This document shows, in pieces, positions 1 to 6,510 of a DNA stretch of 41,898 nucleotides (position 1 is its first letter; the number at the start of each line of letters is the position of its first letter). The stretch lies in contig JACSRV010000108.1 of NCBI GenBank assembly GCA_014879545.1, positions 1 to 41,898 on the forward strand, in the 5' to 3' direction. Below the pieces are notes generated by a model. The model saw only the letters and a list, made by a program, of their open reading frames with translations, did not search any database and was not told the DNA's origin. A program made the position numbers and the translations under genes. The DNA comes from Chitinophagaceae bacterium (GTDB lineage: Bacteria > Bacteroidota > Bacteroidia > Chitinophagales > Chitinophagaceae).

Positions 1-72
1 TTTTGGTAACCATATATTCATTCTGAAACCTATTGTTTCATTTTTTGTTCCTTTGCAAAAAACGTTCAGCTA

Positions 73-1482
73 ATGACCAATTCATATTTGAGCTTTGCAA
101 CCGGGGTACTATTACTGCTTACAACGGCTACAAACGCTCAGAACAAGATCAAGTATTACTTTAATAAACCGGTAAATACGTCTGTTTCAAAGGGGGTGAA
201 TGCCCAATACCTCAACAATTGTATGGGCGATACCGTAGTTGCATACATAAATCGCTCAAAATACACGCTGGATATTGCTGTATATAACTATACCTCCACC
301 TTTCCGGCTATTGCTACCGCCGTCAACAATGCCCACGCACGCGGTGTTCGGGTACGGTGGATATATGACAGCAGTTCCTCTAACACAGGCATACCCCTGC
401 TGAACGGCGCCATCAATCGAACTGCCAGCCCCGATGCAAGTGGCTCGTACAACATCATGCACAATAAGTTCATGATCATTGATGCGAACTCCTCGAATCC
501 CGCGGACGCTATTGTGTGGACAGGTTCCAGCAACTGGAATTCTCAACAGTTCAATAGCGACTATAACAATGCAGTTGTCATTCAGGACCAGGCACTTGCT
601 AAGGCATACAGGGCACATTTCAACATGATGTGGGGCGATACTGGCCTCGTCCCCAACAAGACACTGGCAAAATTCGGCCCAGACAAAACCGATCTTGGCA
701 ACCATATATTCACCATTGAGGGGAAGACGGTTGAATTGTATTTCAGTCCGTCAGACGGTGTTAACAATAAGATACTTTCCGCCCTGAACACAGCCAATAC
801 CGACCTTTATGTTGGCATGAGCACTTTTACGTACAACTCTGATGCTTCTGCGATGGTCTCGAAGAAATCGGCAGGTGTTTACGTAGCCTGCATCGGCGAC
901 GGATCATCAACTTCTTCATCGGTCTCTTCGGCACTAACCTCCGGTCTTGGCAGTACTTTCATCTCGTACCCTGGCCCGGTGCTGTACCACAACAAATTCA
1001 TGATTGTTGATGCGTCTAACAAGTGCTCAGATCCGCTTGTGCTGACCGGTTCCCATAACTGGACGGTGAGCGCCGATACTAAGAATGACGAGAACACACT
1101 CATTATCCATGACGACACTGCGGCTAACATCTACTACCAATCTTTTCACGCAAATTTTACGTCAATGGGTGGCAGCCTCTCCAGTATCACTGATTGTATT
1201 ACTGAAACTGAGACACTTGTTGCTGCTACACCGTCAATCACTATTACCCCAAATCCAGCCAATGGTGTACTGAACATTAACTACTCTATCGTTACGGCAA
1301 TGCCGGTTAGCATTGAAATATTTGATTCCTTCGGAAGGTTGGCGACGCGTTCGTATCTGTCAGATAATGAACCAGCCGGCCACCATCGCTATTCTGTCGC
1401 TTTGCCAAATGCGGGTGTTTATCTTGTGCGGGTCACTACCCCACTCGGCACAACTACGGCAGTGGCTACTTCGGTCGACTAA
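73..1482 (+). CDS. T9SS-exported phospholipase D-like protein with two HKD motifs
   Basis: Secreted member of the phospholipase D superfamily, which hydrolyses or transfers phosphodiester bonds in lipids or nucleic acids. An N-terminal signal peptide (about residues 1-22, ending NAQ) is followed by two HKD half-sites: HNKFMIID (H130, K132, D137) and HNKFMIVD (H306, K308, D313), each followed by a TGS-NW segment. Both catalytic halves are therefore present in one chain. Residues about 388-469 form a T9SS type A sorting domain (TPNPANGVLNI, then a GVYLVRV ending), so the protein should cross the outer membrane and be released or anchored at the surface. It is convergent with the DUF4256 gene, with 20 bases between the stop codons. 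The substrate cannot be read from sequence; a secreted nuclease or a phospholipase are both possible. The start follows an A/T-rich leader without a clear ribosome-binding site, as is usual in this phylum. Confidence 0.9.
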   Translation: MTNSYLSFATGVLLLLTTATNAQNKIKYYFNKPVNTSVSKGVNAQYLNNCMGDTVVAYINRSKYTLDIAVYNYTSTFPAIATAVNNAHARGVRVRWIYDSSSSNTGIPLLNGAINRTASPDASGSYNIMHNKFMIIDANSSNPADAIVWTGSSNWNSQQFNSDYNNAVVIQDQALAKAYRAHFNMMWGDTGLVPNKTLAKFGPDKTDLGNHIFTIEGKTVELYFSPSDGVNNKILSALNTANTDLYVGMSTFTYNSDASAMVSKKSAGVYVACIGDGSSTSSSVSSALTSGLGSTFISYPGPVLYHNKFMIVDASNKCSDPLVLTGSHNWTVSADTKNDENTLIIHDDTAANIYYQSFHANFTSMGGSLSSITDCITETETLVAATPSITITPNPANGVLNINYSIVTAMPVSIEIFDSFGRLATRSYLSDNEPAGHHRYSVALPNAGVYLVRVTTPLGTTTAVATSVD

Positions 1483-1502
1483 TGCAGAGAAGCGCCCCAA
1501 GG

Positions 1503-2060
1503 CTATACATACAACACTCCACGGAAGCCACGCGCTGCGTAGTATGATTGTGCGCCGTTGTGATAGGTGAAAACCGTATCATATCGCCTGTCGCAGAACA
1601 GCGCACCATCCAGTGCACGTATCTTTTCAGGGGTTTGTATCCAGCTCGAAGTCTTCAGGTCGAACTTACCCTTGGTTTGCAGGAACCTGTATTGTTCTTC
1701 GGTCAGCATTTCTATGCCCATTTCTGCAGCCATGGTCATGGCGTCAGTTTGCGGCCGGGCTTCTTTTCGGGCTTCCCATGCAGCAAGGTCAAAGCAACAG
1801 CTGCGACGACCGGCAGGGCTCTCAGCACTGCAATCCATGAATATGATTGCCCCAGTGCCCTTGTCCGCTCCCACCACATCCGGTTCGCCCCCAGTTTCCT
1901 CCATGGCATGCAATGACCGCAGTATCGCGGGCAAATTCTTCAAACGAGTCTCAACATCATCCCAAAGAATACCTTTGTACCTTCCCTGGTTCTTTTCAAA
2001 GCGGTTCTTAAGCACATCCAGAAGTGCTGAAACTTGCGCGGTGGTGAGTTTTGCTGCCAT
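1503..2060 (-). CDS. DUF4256 family protein
   Basis: Cytoplasmic protein of 185 residues with the conserved features of DUF4256: an N-terminal helix (LLDVLKNRFEKNQGRYKGI), then GGEPDVVG, a DCSAESPAGRRS segment, the MAAEMGIEMLTEEQYRFLQ helix and a closing ALFCDRRYDTVFTYHNGA block ending in YYAARGFRG. The length fits the family. No function is established to my knowledge and none is visible in the context. A TAnnTTTG promoter box (TAATTTTG) lies only five bases before the ATG, so the mRNA may be leaderless. The antisense ORFs at 1548-2124 are shadows of this gene. Confidence 0.88.
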   Translation of the reverse strand: MAAKLTTAQVSALLDVLKNRFEKNQGRYKGILWDDVETRLKNLPAILRSLHAMEETGGEPDVVGADKGTGAIIFMDCSAESPAGRRSCCFDLAAWEARKEARPQTDAMTMAAEMGIEMLTEEQYRFLQTKGKFDLKTSSWIQTPEKIRALDGALFCDRRYDTVFTYHNGAQSYYAARGFRGVLYV

Positions 2061-2065
2061 AATTC

Positions 2066-2073
2066 CAAAATTA
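2066..2073 (-). promoter_or_regulatory. -7 promoter box (TAATTTTG) of the DUF4256 gene
   Basis: Exact match to the Bacteroidota -7 consensus TAnnTTTG, ending five bases before the ATG at 2060. No convincing -33 TTG was seen at the expected distance. The spacing implies a transcript that begins at or next to the start codon. Confidence 0.5.
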
Positions 2074-2148
2074 CCGTATTCCGTGCTGAATTTCTATGAA
2101 AGTAACTTCACGGAAAGATTTTAAAAACTACTTCAGAGTGGGTTTCAT

Positions 2149-2156
2149 TATATTTG
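2149..2156 (+). promoter_or_regulatory. -7 promoter box (TATATTTG) of the DUF523-like gene
   Basis: Exact TAnnTTTG match 36 bases before the ATG at 2193, within an A/T-rich leader. The -33 element is not obvious. Confidence 0.5.
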
Positions 2157-2192
2157 ATTTTCAATCAATAAACTACTCGTACCCTGACCGAC

Positions 2193-2804
2193 ATGTCATA
2201 TATCAATCTGCTCCGCACACCGACAGCAACCCACCCTCTTCGTGTGCTTATGAGCGCTTGCCTTTCGGGTATTGCATGCGGTTACGACAGTACTGCAAAC
2301 GGCACCTACCCAAGTGCGCTGAAAATAATCGGCTATGACAATGTCAATGTCATAAAATTCTGTCCCGAAGACCATTCTTTCGGTACGCCCCGCGAGATGT
2401 GCGACATACATGGCGGCACCGGGATAGATGTGCTTGAAGGGCGCGCAAAAGTGCTTACCGATTCGGGCATCGACTGGACCGATGGAATGATCCGGGCATC
2501 TGAAAAAATGCTTGAGATCGCTTTGAATGAACGTATCGAACTGGCAGTGTTGATGGACATCAGCGCGGCCTGTGGCAGTCAGGTGATCTATAGTGGCAGC
2601 CGATTCGCCGAAAACAAGGTTTATCAGATAGGCGCCGGTGTTTGTGCAGCCCAGTTGATAAGGAATGGCATCAAAGTAATCAGCCAGCGCGACTACGCAT
2701 CCCTTGAGGTCCTGTATTCAAAAATAGACCCCACACACGCAATAGACACCACCAGAACAGACCACCACGAGACTGAATGGTACAAAACCTATTTCAACAA
2801 ATAG
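2193..2804 (+). CDS. DUF523-like protein
   Basis: A 203-residue protein resembling the DUF523 (YbbK-like) family. Visible family features are an N-terminal SACLSGIACGYDST segment (the family has SACLLG-xCRYDG), a CPE motif followed by a TPR-like GTPRE segment, and near residue 127 an ISAACGSQVIYSG segment where the family normally has SPSCG followed by a Gly. It ends in GAGVCAAQLIRNGIKVISQRD, as in the family. The substituted SPSCG motif and the extra N-terminal and C-terminal residues make it a divergent member. The function of the family is not established. It is a single gene with its own promoter box, and the next gene downstream is convergent. Confidence 0.75.
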   Translation: MSYINLLRTPTATHPLRVLMSACLSGIACGYDSTANGTYPSALKIIGYDNVNVIKFCPEDHSFGTPREMCDIHGGTGIDVLEGRAKVLTDSGIDWTDGMIRASEKMLEIALNERIELAVLMDISAACGSQVIYSGSRFAENKVYQIGAGVCAAQLIRNGIKVISQRDYASLEVLYSKIDPTHAIDTTRTDHHETEWYKTYFNK

Positions 2805-2855
2805 CTAAGATTGTCTTTTCAATTCGACCCAACAAAGGCTCTTGCTGAAGCGGTA

Positions 2856-3917
2856 TTAATTGCCCGCCAACTTAAATGAGTTGAAATACTTATCGCTCAT
2901 TGCATTGCCGTCATTTTCTTTATAGCACAAAGTTTGCATAATGTATGCCCGGCTCTTTACTATGTAAATGCGTAAATTCATGACAGCCTTTTCTTCAAGC
3001 ATATCTATCTTCACACTCCTGCCCGGGTAGCCGCTCATACTTATTTTCTTCTCCTCACGCTTCGTGTAGCCCCGCTTTTTTATCATGCCCCTGATAGCAT
3101 TGCTGAAGAACGAGTCGATCAATTCATCTTTAAAATCAGAGCTTACCATTTCTTCAGGATAGTCTGAATAGATCAGTACATAGGCCTCATTGTCGTCTTT
3201 GTACTTTCCGGTTTGGTAGGTCACGGTATGCATTTTCAACACCCCTATCTTCGTGTCAATATCTTTATCTCCCTCTTCAGGTTGTTCGGGAAACAATATG
3301 CTGAACTCTTTCTTGCTGAATGTGACCCAATTGTTGTTCAGAGCCTTTTCCTTTTTGACATATGCCGGTGCATCCAAAGTAAATGAGCTGAAGAACTTAT
3401 CTATTGCCTGTGGATTGTCTTTCCCAACCTCGTAGGCTGCCTCCAGAAGGTACATCCTCTTTTGCACCAGGTATGTCCTCATGATCATGATATAGTTCCC
3501 CTCGGTCACATGAATCTTGCCTTCCCTGCCCCTGTAGCCTTTTATATAGACCTCCTTTTCGGACATCACTTCTCCCGACATGTTTTTAGCGGCACCGGCA
3601 AGTGAACTGTGCAGCAGATTGTCAATATCGGCGTTATCCATATCCGAGTTTGTATTGGAATCGATCTGATCGACATAACCAATGCCATATATCTCCGATT
3701 CATTTTTGTACTTGCTGCCGTCATAGAGATAGAGTGTCAGCGTAGCCGTGCCCTTTTCTGCGCTAACTTCCTGCTCTGTCTTAGCTGGCTGCCTTGGAAA
3801 CAAGGCATTAAATCCGCCTTCTTTGCATTCAAACTTTACCCATTCGCCCGCCAGTGCCGGTAGGGAAAAGAGCATTACCAATAGAACTGTGGGTAGTATT
3901 TTGTGTATATTTCTCAT
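2856..3917 (-). CDS. secreted protein with two tandem copies of one domain
   Basis: I do not recognise a named family. The N-terminus (MRNIHKILPTVLLVMLFSLPALA) is a clear signal peptide cut at about residue 23, so the protein is periplasmic or surface-located. The mature part is an internal duplication. Copy 1 (about residues 24-187) starts GEWVKFECKEGGFNALFPRQP; copy 2 (about 195-353) starts NNWVTFSKKEFSILFPEQP. Each continues through a KYK-ES/DNEAY stretch, a GY-GR segment, an R-YLV/YIV strand and an ending F-SFTL/FNSFKL. The paired order shows an ancient tandem duplication of a domain of about 160 residues. There is no transmembrane helix after the signal peptide. A -7 box (TATTTTTG) lies 17 bases before the ATG. 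Confidence 0.75.
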   Translation of the reverse strand: MRNIHKILPTVLLVMLFSLPALAGEWVKFECKEGGFNALFPRQPAKTEQEVSAEKGTATLTLYLYDGSKYKNESEIYGIGYVDQIDSNTNSDMDNADIDNLLHSSLAGAAKNMSGEVMSEKEVYIKGYRGREGKIHVTEGNYIMIMRTYLVQKRMYLLEAAYEVGKDNPQAIDKFFSSFTLDAPAYVKKEKALNNNWVTFSKKEFSILFPEQPEEGDKDIDTKIGVLKMHTVTYQTGKYKDDNEAYVLIYSDYPEEMVSSDFKDELIDSFFSNAIRGMIKKRGYTKREEKKISMSGYPGRSVKIDMLEEKAVMNLRIYIVKSRAYIMQTLCYKENDGNAMSDKYFNSFKLAGN

Positions 3918-3934
3918 AAAAGTGGTGTAGGTGT

Positions 3935-3942
3935 CAAAAATA
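3935..3942 (-). promoter_or_regulatory. -7 promoter box (TATTTTTG) of the duplicated-domain secreted protein
   Basis: Exact TAnnTTTG match 17 bases before the start codon at 3917. No clear -33 TTG was seen. Confidence 0.45.
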
Positions 3943-4256
3943 GTGAAAATGATGAGCGTTGCGGGCGCGCCTTGTTATTAAAGTGATATTAGTGCTTACT
4001 CCTTCGCTACGTTTGGCTTTAGAATTCTGCTTCCCACTTTGAAATTTTTTCTTCTTTTCGTGTATTTTATCTAACTCGTTGATCCTCAATTGACATGTGG
4101 GAAGTAATACTTCCTGCCACTTCCCAAAACTGCGCAAAAACTTCCCAGTTCTGCGCATCCCGAAGCGCTCGGGACAGGCCCACTGTGCAAAACTGCGCAT
4201 GAGAGAGGTGGCATAAAATCGCCATATATGCATTTGCAACCCATTTTGTTCAATTG
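3943..4256. other. gene-poor stretch with TGCGCA repeats and a palindrome
   Basis: No gene is supported here. The 101-residue minus-strand ORF (3934-4239) has no recognisable domain or ribosome-binding site and a very Lys/Arg-rich tail. What the stretch holds is several copies of the self-complementary hexamer TGCGCA (around 4132, 4151 and 4193, with a related GTGCAAA copy between) and the palindrome TCCCGA-agcgc-TCGGGA at 4158-4174. Such palindromes are often dispersed through genomes of this phylum. The stretch may be the eroded edge of the repeat region that follows. Confidence 0.4.
4158..4174. repeat. palindrome TCCCGA-N5-TCGGGA
   Basis: Perfect six-base arms around a five-base AGCGC spacer. 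No T-run follows on either strand, so it is not an obvious terminator. It could be a dispersed repetitive palindrome. Confidence 0.45.
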
Positions 4257-4472
4257 CAATTCAAGTTACACCCGTGCGGGAGAACAGGCAAAAGAAAGTT
4301 TTATGATATGGCATTTTTGGTAGTGTGATAGAAAAAAGTTGCTGTAAGAAAGGTCGTCTGGCTCAGACAAGGTAAAGACGTTCTGAGAACGGGTGGTTCG
4401 ACGGGGAGCTTCTAATCGCCGGACAGAATCCGACTACCGTACGTGCCGTAGGAACAATCTAGGGCAAACCGG
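4257..4472. repeat. copy A of a hairpin-rich repeated element (degraded copy)
   Basis: First of two direct, diverged copies (the other is 4575-4804). Both open with CAATTCAAGTTACA and share an identical 26-base block starting at 4283. They end in GTGCCGTAGGAACAA followed by GCAAAC-GG. Hairpins in this copy: GTCTG-gct-CAGAC (4356-4368), CGTTC-tga-GAACG (4379-4391), CGGA-cagaa-TCCG (4420-4432) and an imperfect GCCGTAGG-aacaa-TCTAGGGC (4445-4465). It lacks the large GTGCCCTG hairpin of copy B and is 14 bases shorter, a length change that would break a reading frame. Stops interrupt the frame that is open in copy B. This fits a structured RNA or a non-autonomous palindromic mobile element rather than a protein gene. 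Confidence 0.7.
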
Positions 4473-4515
4473 CGTTACAAACGCCACACCGCAACATCCT
4501 CGTTGCAAACGAGGA
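4471..4515. repeat. pair of CGTT-N3-AACG hairpins
   Basis: Two consecutive perfect hairpins of the same design: GGCGTT-aca-AACGCC (4471-4485) and TCCTCGTT-gca-AACGAGGA (4497-4515), followed by GAGTGGG. Shared loop-closing sequence and different outer stems make them look like related palindromic units of the REP type. They sit between copies A and B of the larger repeat and are not repeated after copy B. No REP-associated transposase is present in the window. Confidence 0.6.
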
Positions 4516-4574
4516 CGAGTGGGAAATGACAAACTACTGTTATATAAGTCGATTTGCTCCAATTTTCTACACTT

Positions 4575-4804
4575 CAATTCAAGTTACAATCATGATAGAA
4601 AACAGGCAAAAGAAAGTTTTATGATAGTGCGTTTTTGGTTGTATGAAAGAAAAAAGTTGCAGTCGGCAAGGTTGTCTGGCGCAGACAATGCGAAGCCGTT
4701 TTTTGAACGGTGCCCTGCGGAGCAAAGGGAAAACAGGGCACTTGTAATCACCGGACAGAATCCGGCTGCCATAGGTGCCGTAGGAACAACCTACGGCAAA
4801 CTGG
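4575..4804. repeat. copy B of the hairpin-rich repeated element (intact-looking copy)
   Basis: Second copy of the element seen at 4257-4472, with stronger stems: TTGTCTG-gcg-CAGACAA (4672-4688), CCGTT-ttttg-AACGG (4696-4710), GTGCCCTG with its perfect complement CAGGGCAC (arms 4710-4717 and 4734-4741), CCGGA-cagaa-TCCGG (4751-4765) and GCCGTAGG-aacaa-CCTACGGC (4777-4797). Five hairpins in about 130 bases is far above what ordinary spacer DNA shows. The element ends about 33 bases before the ATG of the orphan gene at 4838, so it could be its leader, a separate small RNA, or a mobile palindromic unit that landed there. The track ORF 4393-4827 crosses both copies and is judged spurious. Confidence 0.7.
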
Positions 4805-4837
4805 AACAAACTATATTTGAATGGTAATTTTGAAAAT

Positions 4838-5209
4838 ATGCTTAGTGAAAGACATAAATTACTGGAAAAGCTGTTAACTACAAATCACCTCAACGTTTCA
4901 GAACGACGCTGTCTTGACTCATCGCCTACCTTTTCTGAGTTATTGGAAGTCGCCGAGCGTTACTTTCAAAACGGTATTTTTTTGCCCGCGGTCATCATAA
5001 AGTGGGACGACAAGAAGGTATGTTATGAAGGATATTCACTGGAAAAAGTAGACCAGTCGTACATTTTACATTTTCAAATTGCCGGGGCCTCAATGAATTT
5101 GTATGCCAATGAAAAGGAATTATATAGCAATCTAAAAGATGCACTTCATGCCTTTTTATACAACGAACACCATTTCAATATTAACGGTATTCCAATTTTG
5201 GACAAATAA
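4838..5209 (+). CDS. orphan hypothetical protein, AT-rich
   Basis: A protein of about 123 residues of unknown family (MLSERHKLLEKLL start). It appears soluble and cytoplasmic, with an N-terminal helical half and a middle that looks like beta strands (PAVIIKWDDKKVCYEGYSL, SYILHFQIAGASMNLY). The ORF track begins at a TTG codon at 4817; I prefer the ATG at 4838 because the TTG lies closer to the end of repeat B and ATG is the normal start. Base composition is visibly more AT-rich than the neighbouring housekeeping genes. Together with the repeats upstream and the tRNA next door, this suggests acquired DNA. The function is unknown. Confidence 0.55.
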   Translation: MLSERHKLLEKLLTTNHLNVSERRCLDSSPTFSELLEVAERYFQNGIFLPAVIIKWDDKKVCYEGYSLEKVDQSYILHFQIAGASMNLYANEKELYSNLKDALHAFLYNEHHFNINGIPILDK

Positions 5210-5223
5210 GCTACGCAAGGAAT

Positions 5224-5261
5224 AAAAAAGCCCGTAAAGGCACTTAAAGGCATTTACGGGC
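5224..5261 (-). terminator. Rho-independent terminator after tRNA-Arg
   Basis: Read on the minus strand: GCCCGTAAA, a 14-base loop, TTTACGGGC, then six T. The stem is nine perfect base pairs. It starts five bases after the tRNA 3' end and also lies just downstream of the convergent orphan gene. Confidence 0.85.
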
Positions 5262-5266
5262 ATCTG

Positions 5267-5338
5267 TAGCTTCGTCAGGAATCGAACCTGAATCTGGAGC
5301 TTCGGAAACTCTTATACTATCCATTGTACTACGAAGCC
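5267..5338 (-). tRNA. tRNA-Arg, anticodon CCG
   Basis: The minus strand folds as a cloverleaf: acceptor GGCUUCG/CGAAGCU (with a G1-U72 pair), U8 A9, D stem GUAC/GUAU, anticodon stem AGAGU/GCUCC around the loop UUCCGAA, T stem UCAGG/CCUGA around UUCGAUU, discriminator A73. The loop gives anticodon CCG, which reads CGG arginine codons. CCA is not encoded. The outer anticodon-stem pair is A27-C43, a mismatch. A promoter box lies upstream and a strong terminator follows directly. Confidence 0.92.
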
Positions 5339-5378
5339 GTGTCCCGTAAACTGCGTATGCGGCCCGTTTGCGGGATGG

Positions 5379-5386
5379 CAAAAGTA
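5379..5386 (-). promoter_or_regulatory. -7 promoter box (TACTTTTG) of tRNA-Arg
   Basis: Exact TAnnTTTG match on the minus strand, about 40 bases before the mature tRNA 5' end. This leaves a short leader for RNase P to remove. Confidence 0.5.
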
Positions 5387-5415
5387 ACGTAATAAAGCCG
5401 ATTTGTGAAACGACA

Positions 5416-6036
5416 CTACTGATAGTCTTCGATCACCAGTTGTTCGCGACAGAAAAAGTACTCGCGGGGGTCATTGGAAGCGACAAAGACCATGCGGCCG
5501 GCGGCAAATCGCTCTATCCAGTCGCGGTATTGGTTCACACCGTTCTCATCAAGATTGCTACAGGGTTCGTCCAGCATCAGCACGGGGGTATCGGCAAATA
5601 TTGCCTGTATCAGCTTGACCCGCTGCTTCATGCCGGATGAGTAATCATATATGGGTTTATCTGCAGCTTTTCCCAGCCCCGATGCGGCTATCATCGCGTT
5701 GGTATCTAAACCGGGCAGCGGCTTTTTGAAAGAGAAGTGAAATTCAAGGAACTCTCTGAGGGTGAACTCCTCGACCAGTTCCTGACCCGGCGCGCAAAAC
5801 GCCACATTTTGAAATACATCCGCCGGCTTTAACTCTGATCCTGACGCTGACTCAAAAAGCACCTTACCTGCTGATGGTGCCTGCATGCCGGCGATGACAC
5901 GAAGCAACGTGGATTTTCCACTTCCATTGGGTCCCAGCAGGGCATAAGTGCCCGGCCCTTCGAACGTCCGGCTGACGCCTTTAAAGACCCAATGGCGCTG
6001 AAAACGCTTACTTACCTCTGTCAGAGTGATCTTCAT
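5416..6036 (-). CDS. ABC transporter ATP-binding protein (stand-alone)
   Basis: ATPase subunit of an ABC transporter, about 206 residues. Visible motifs are Walker A GPNGSGKST (residues 35-43), the signature YSSGMKQR and Walker B VLMLDEP followed by the CSNLD D-loop. The length is that of a single nucleotide-binding domain, so it needs a separate membrane partner, and none is encoded next to it. The closest look-alikes are small CcmA-type ATPases, but substrate assignment is not possible. The ORF track starts at a TTG at 6045, which overlaps the promoter box TACTTTTG; the ATG at 6036 is the better start. Confidence 0.88.
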   Translation of the reverse strand: MKITLTEVSKRFQRHWVFKGVSRTFEGPGTYALLGPNGSGKSTLLRVIAGMQAPSAGKVLFESASGSELKPADVFQNVAFCAPGQELVEEFTLREFLEFHFSFKKPLPGLDTNAMIAASGLGKAADKPIYDYSSGMKQRVKLIQAIFADTPVLMLDEPCSNLDENGVNQYRDWIERFAAGRMVFVASNDPREYFFCREQLVIEDYQ

Positions 6037-6042
6037 GCGGTT

Positions 6043-6050
6043 CAAAAGTA
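6043..6050 (-). promoter_or_regulatory. -7 promoter box (TACTTTTG) of the ABC ATPase gene
   Basis: Exact TAnnTTTG match ending six bases before the ATG at 6036. It overlaps the TTG start proposed by the ORF track and therefore argues against that start. The transcript would be leaderless or nearly so. Confidence 0.5.
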
Positions 6051-6102
6051 AAATGAAATTGTGTAGTTTGTTTTAAAATAACTATTTTTCGAAGGGTTAC
6101 TC

Positions 6103-6510
6103 ATGAAAAAAATTATTGACTCGTTTACTTCTTTCACTCGTCCGGAGCGTGCAGGGCTTGTCATTTTGTCCGGAATACTACTTGTATTGGTAGGTATCCG
6201 CACCACTATGAGCCTGTGGGTGCGCCCTGTGACGAACAAAGAAAAAGAAGCCGAAATGGTGAAAGCGTGGGCAGACTACAGACGCTCGCACGATCCATCT
6301 CAAGTAAAGATCAACCTATATACTGCCGATTCTGCGACCATCGTAAAAATTGATGGTATCGGCCCGAAACTCACACATGATATACTGAAGCTAAGGCGGT
6401 TAAACAAACTCACCGATATGAATTCCCTAAATACGGTTTTCATGGACGAAAGCCGACTTGAGCAGGTCAGTCAATATGCCTACGTTGACACCAACGAGAA
6501 AGACAATTAG
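6103..6510 (+). CDS. helix-hairpin-helix (ComEA-like) protein
   Basis: A 135-residue protein with one N-terminal membrane helix (AGLVILSGILLVLVGI, about residues 19-34) and a C-terminal helix-hairpin-helix domain. The segment INLYTADSATIVKIDGIGPKL matches the ComEA-type pattern 'N-N-A-L-IPGIG', which binds DNA non-specifically. Membrane-anchored ComEA-like proteins take part in DNA uptake in competent bacteria, but short versions of unknown role are common in this phylum. The gene is divergent from the ABC ATPase, and its stop overlaps the hisS stop by four bases on the opposite strand. Confidence 0.82.
   Translation: MKKIIDSFTSFTRPERAGLVILSGILLVLVGIRTTMSLWVRPVTNKEKEAEMVKAWADYRRSHDPSQVKINLYTADSATIVKIDGIGPKLTHDILKLRRLNKLTDMNSLNTVFMDESRLEQVSQYAYVDTNEKDN

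Noticed and set aside
1548-2124. Plus-strand ORFs opposite the DUF4256 gene
   Set aside because: The minus-strand frame carries a clear conserved family, so the plus-strand frames are shadows.
3934-4239. 101-residue minus-strand ORF
   Set aside because: No domain, no signal peptide, an unusual Lys/Arg-rich tail, overlap with repeats and with the promoter of the neighbouring gene. A decayed gene cannot be excluded, but a live gene is not supported.
4257-4804. Retron or HEARO/OMEGA-type RNA as an explanation of the hairpin element
   Set aside because: No reverse transcriptase or IscB/TnpB-like gene is present nearby, and the duplicated layout does not fit a single guide or msr-msd RNA.
4393-4827. 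144-residue plus-strand ORF crossing both repeat copies
   Set aside because: It begins inside copy A and runs through copy B. The same frame is broken by stops in copy A, the copies differ by a net 14 bases, and hairpins explain the sequence better than a protein.
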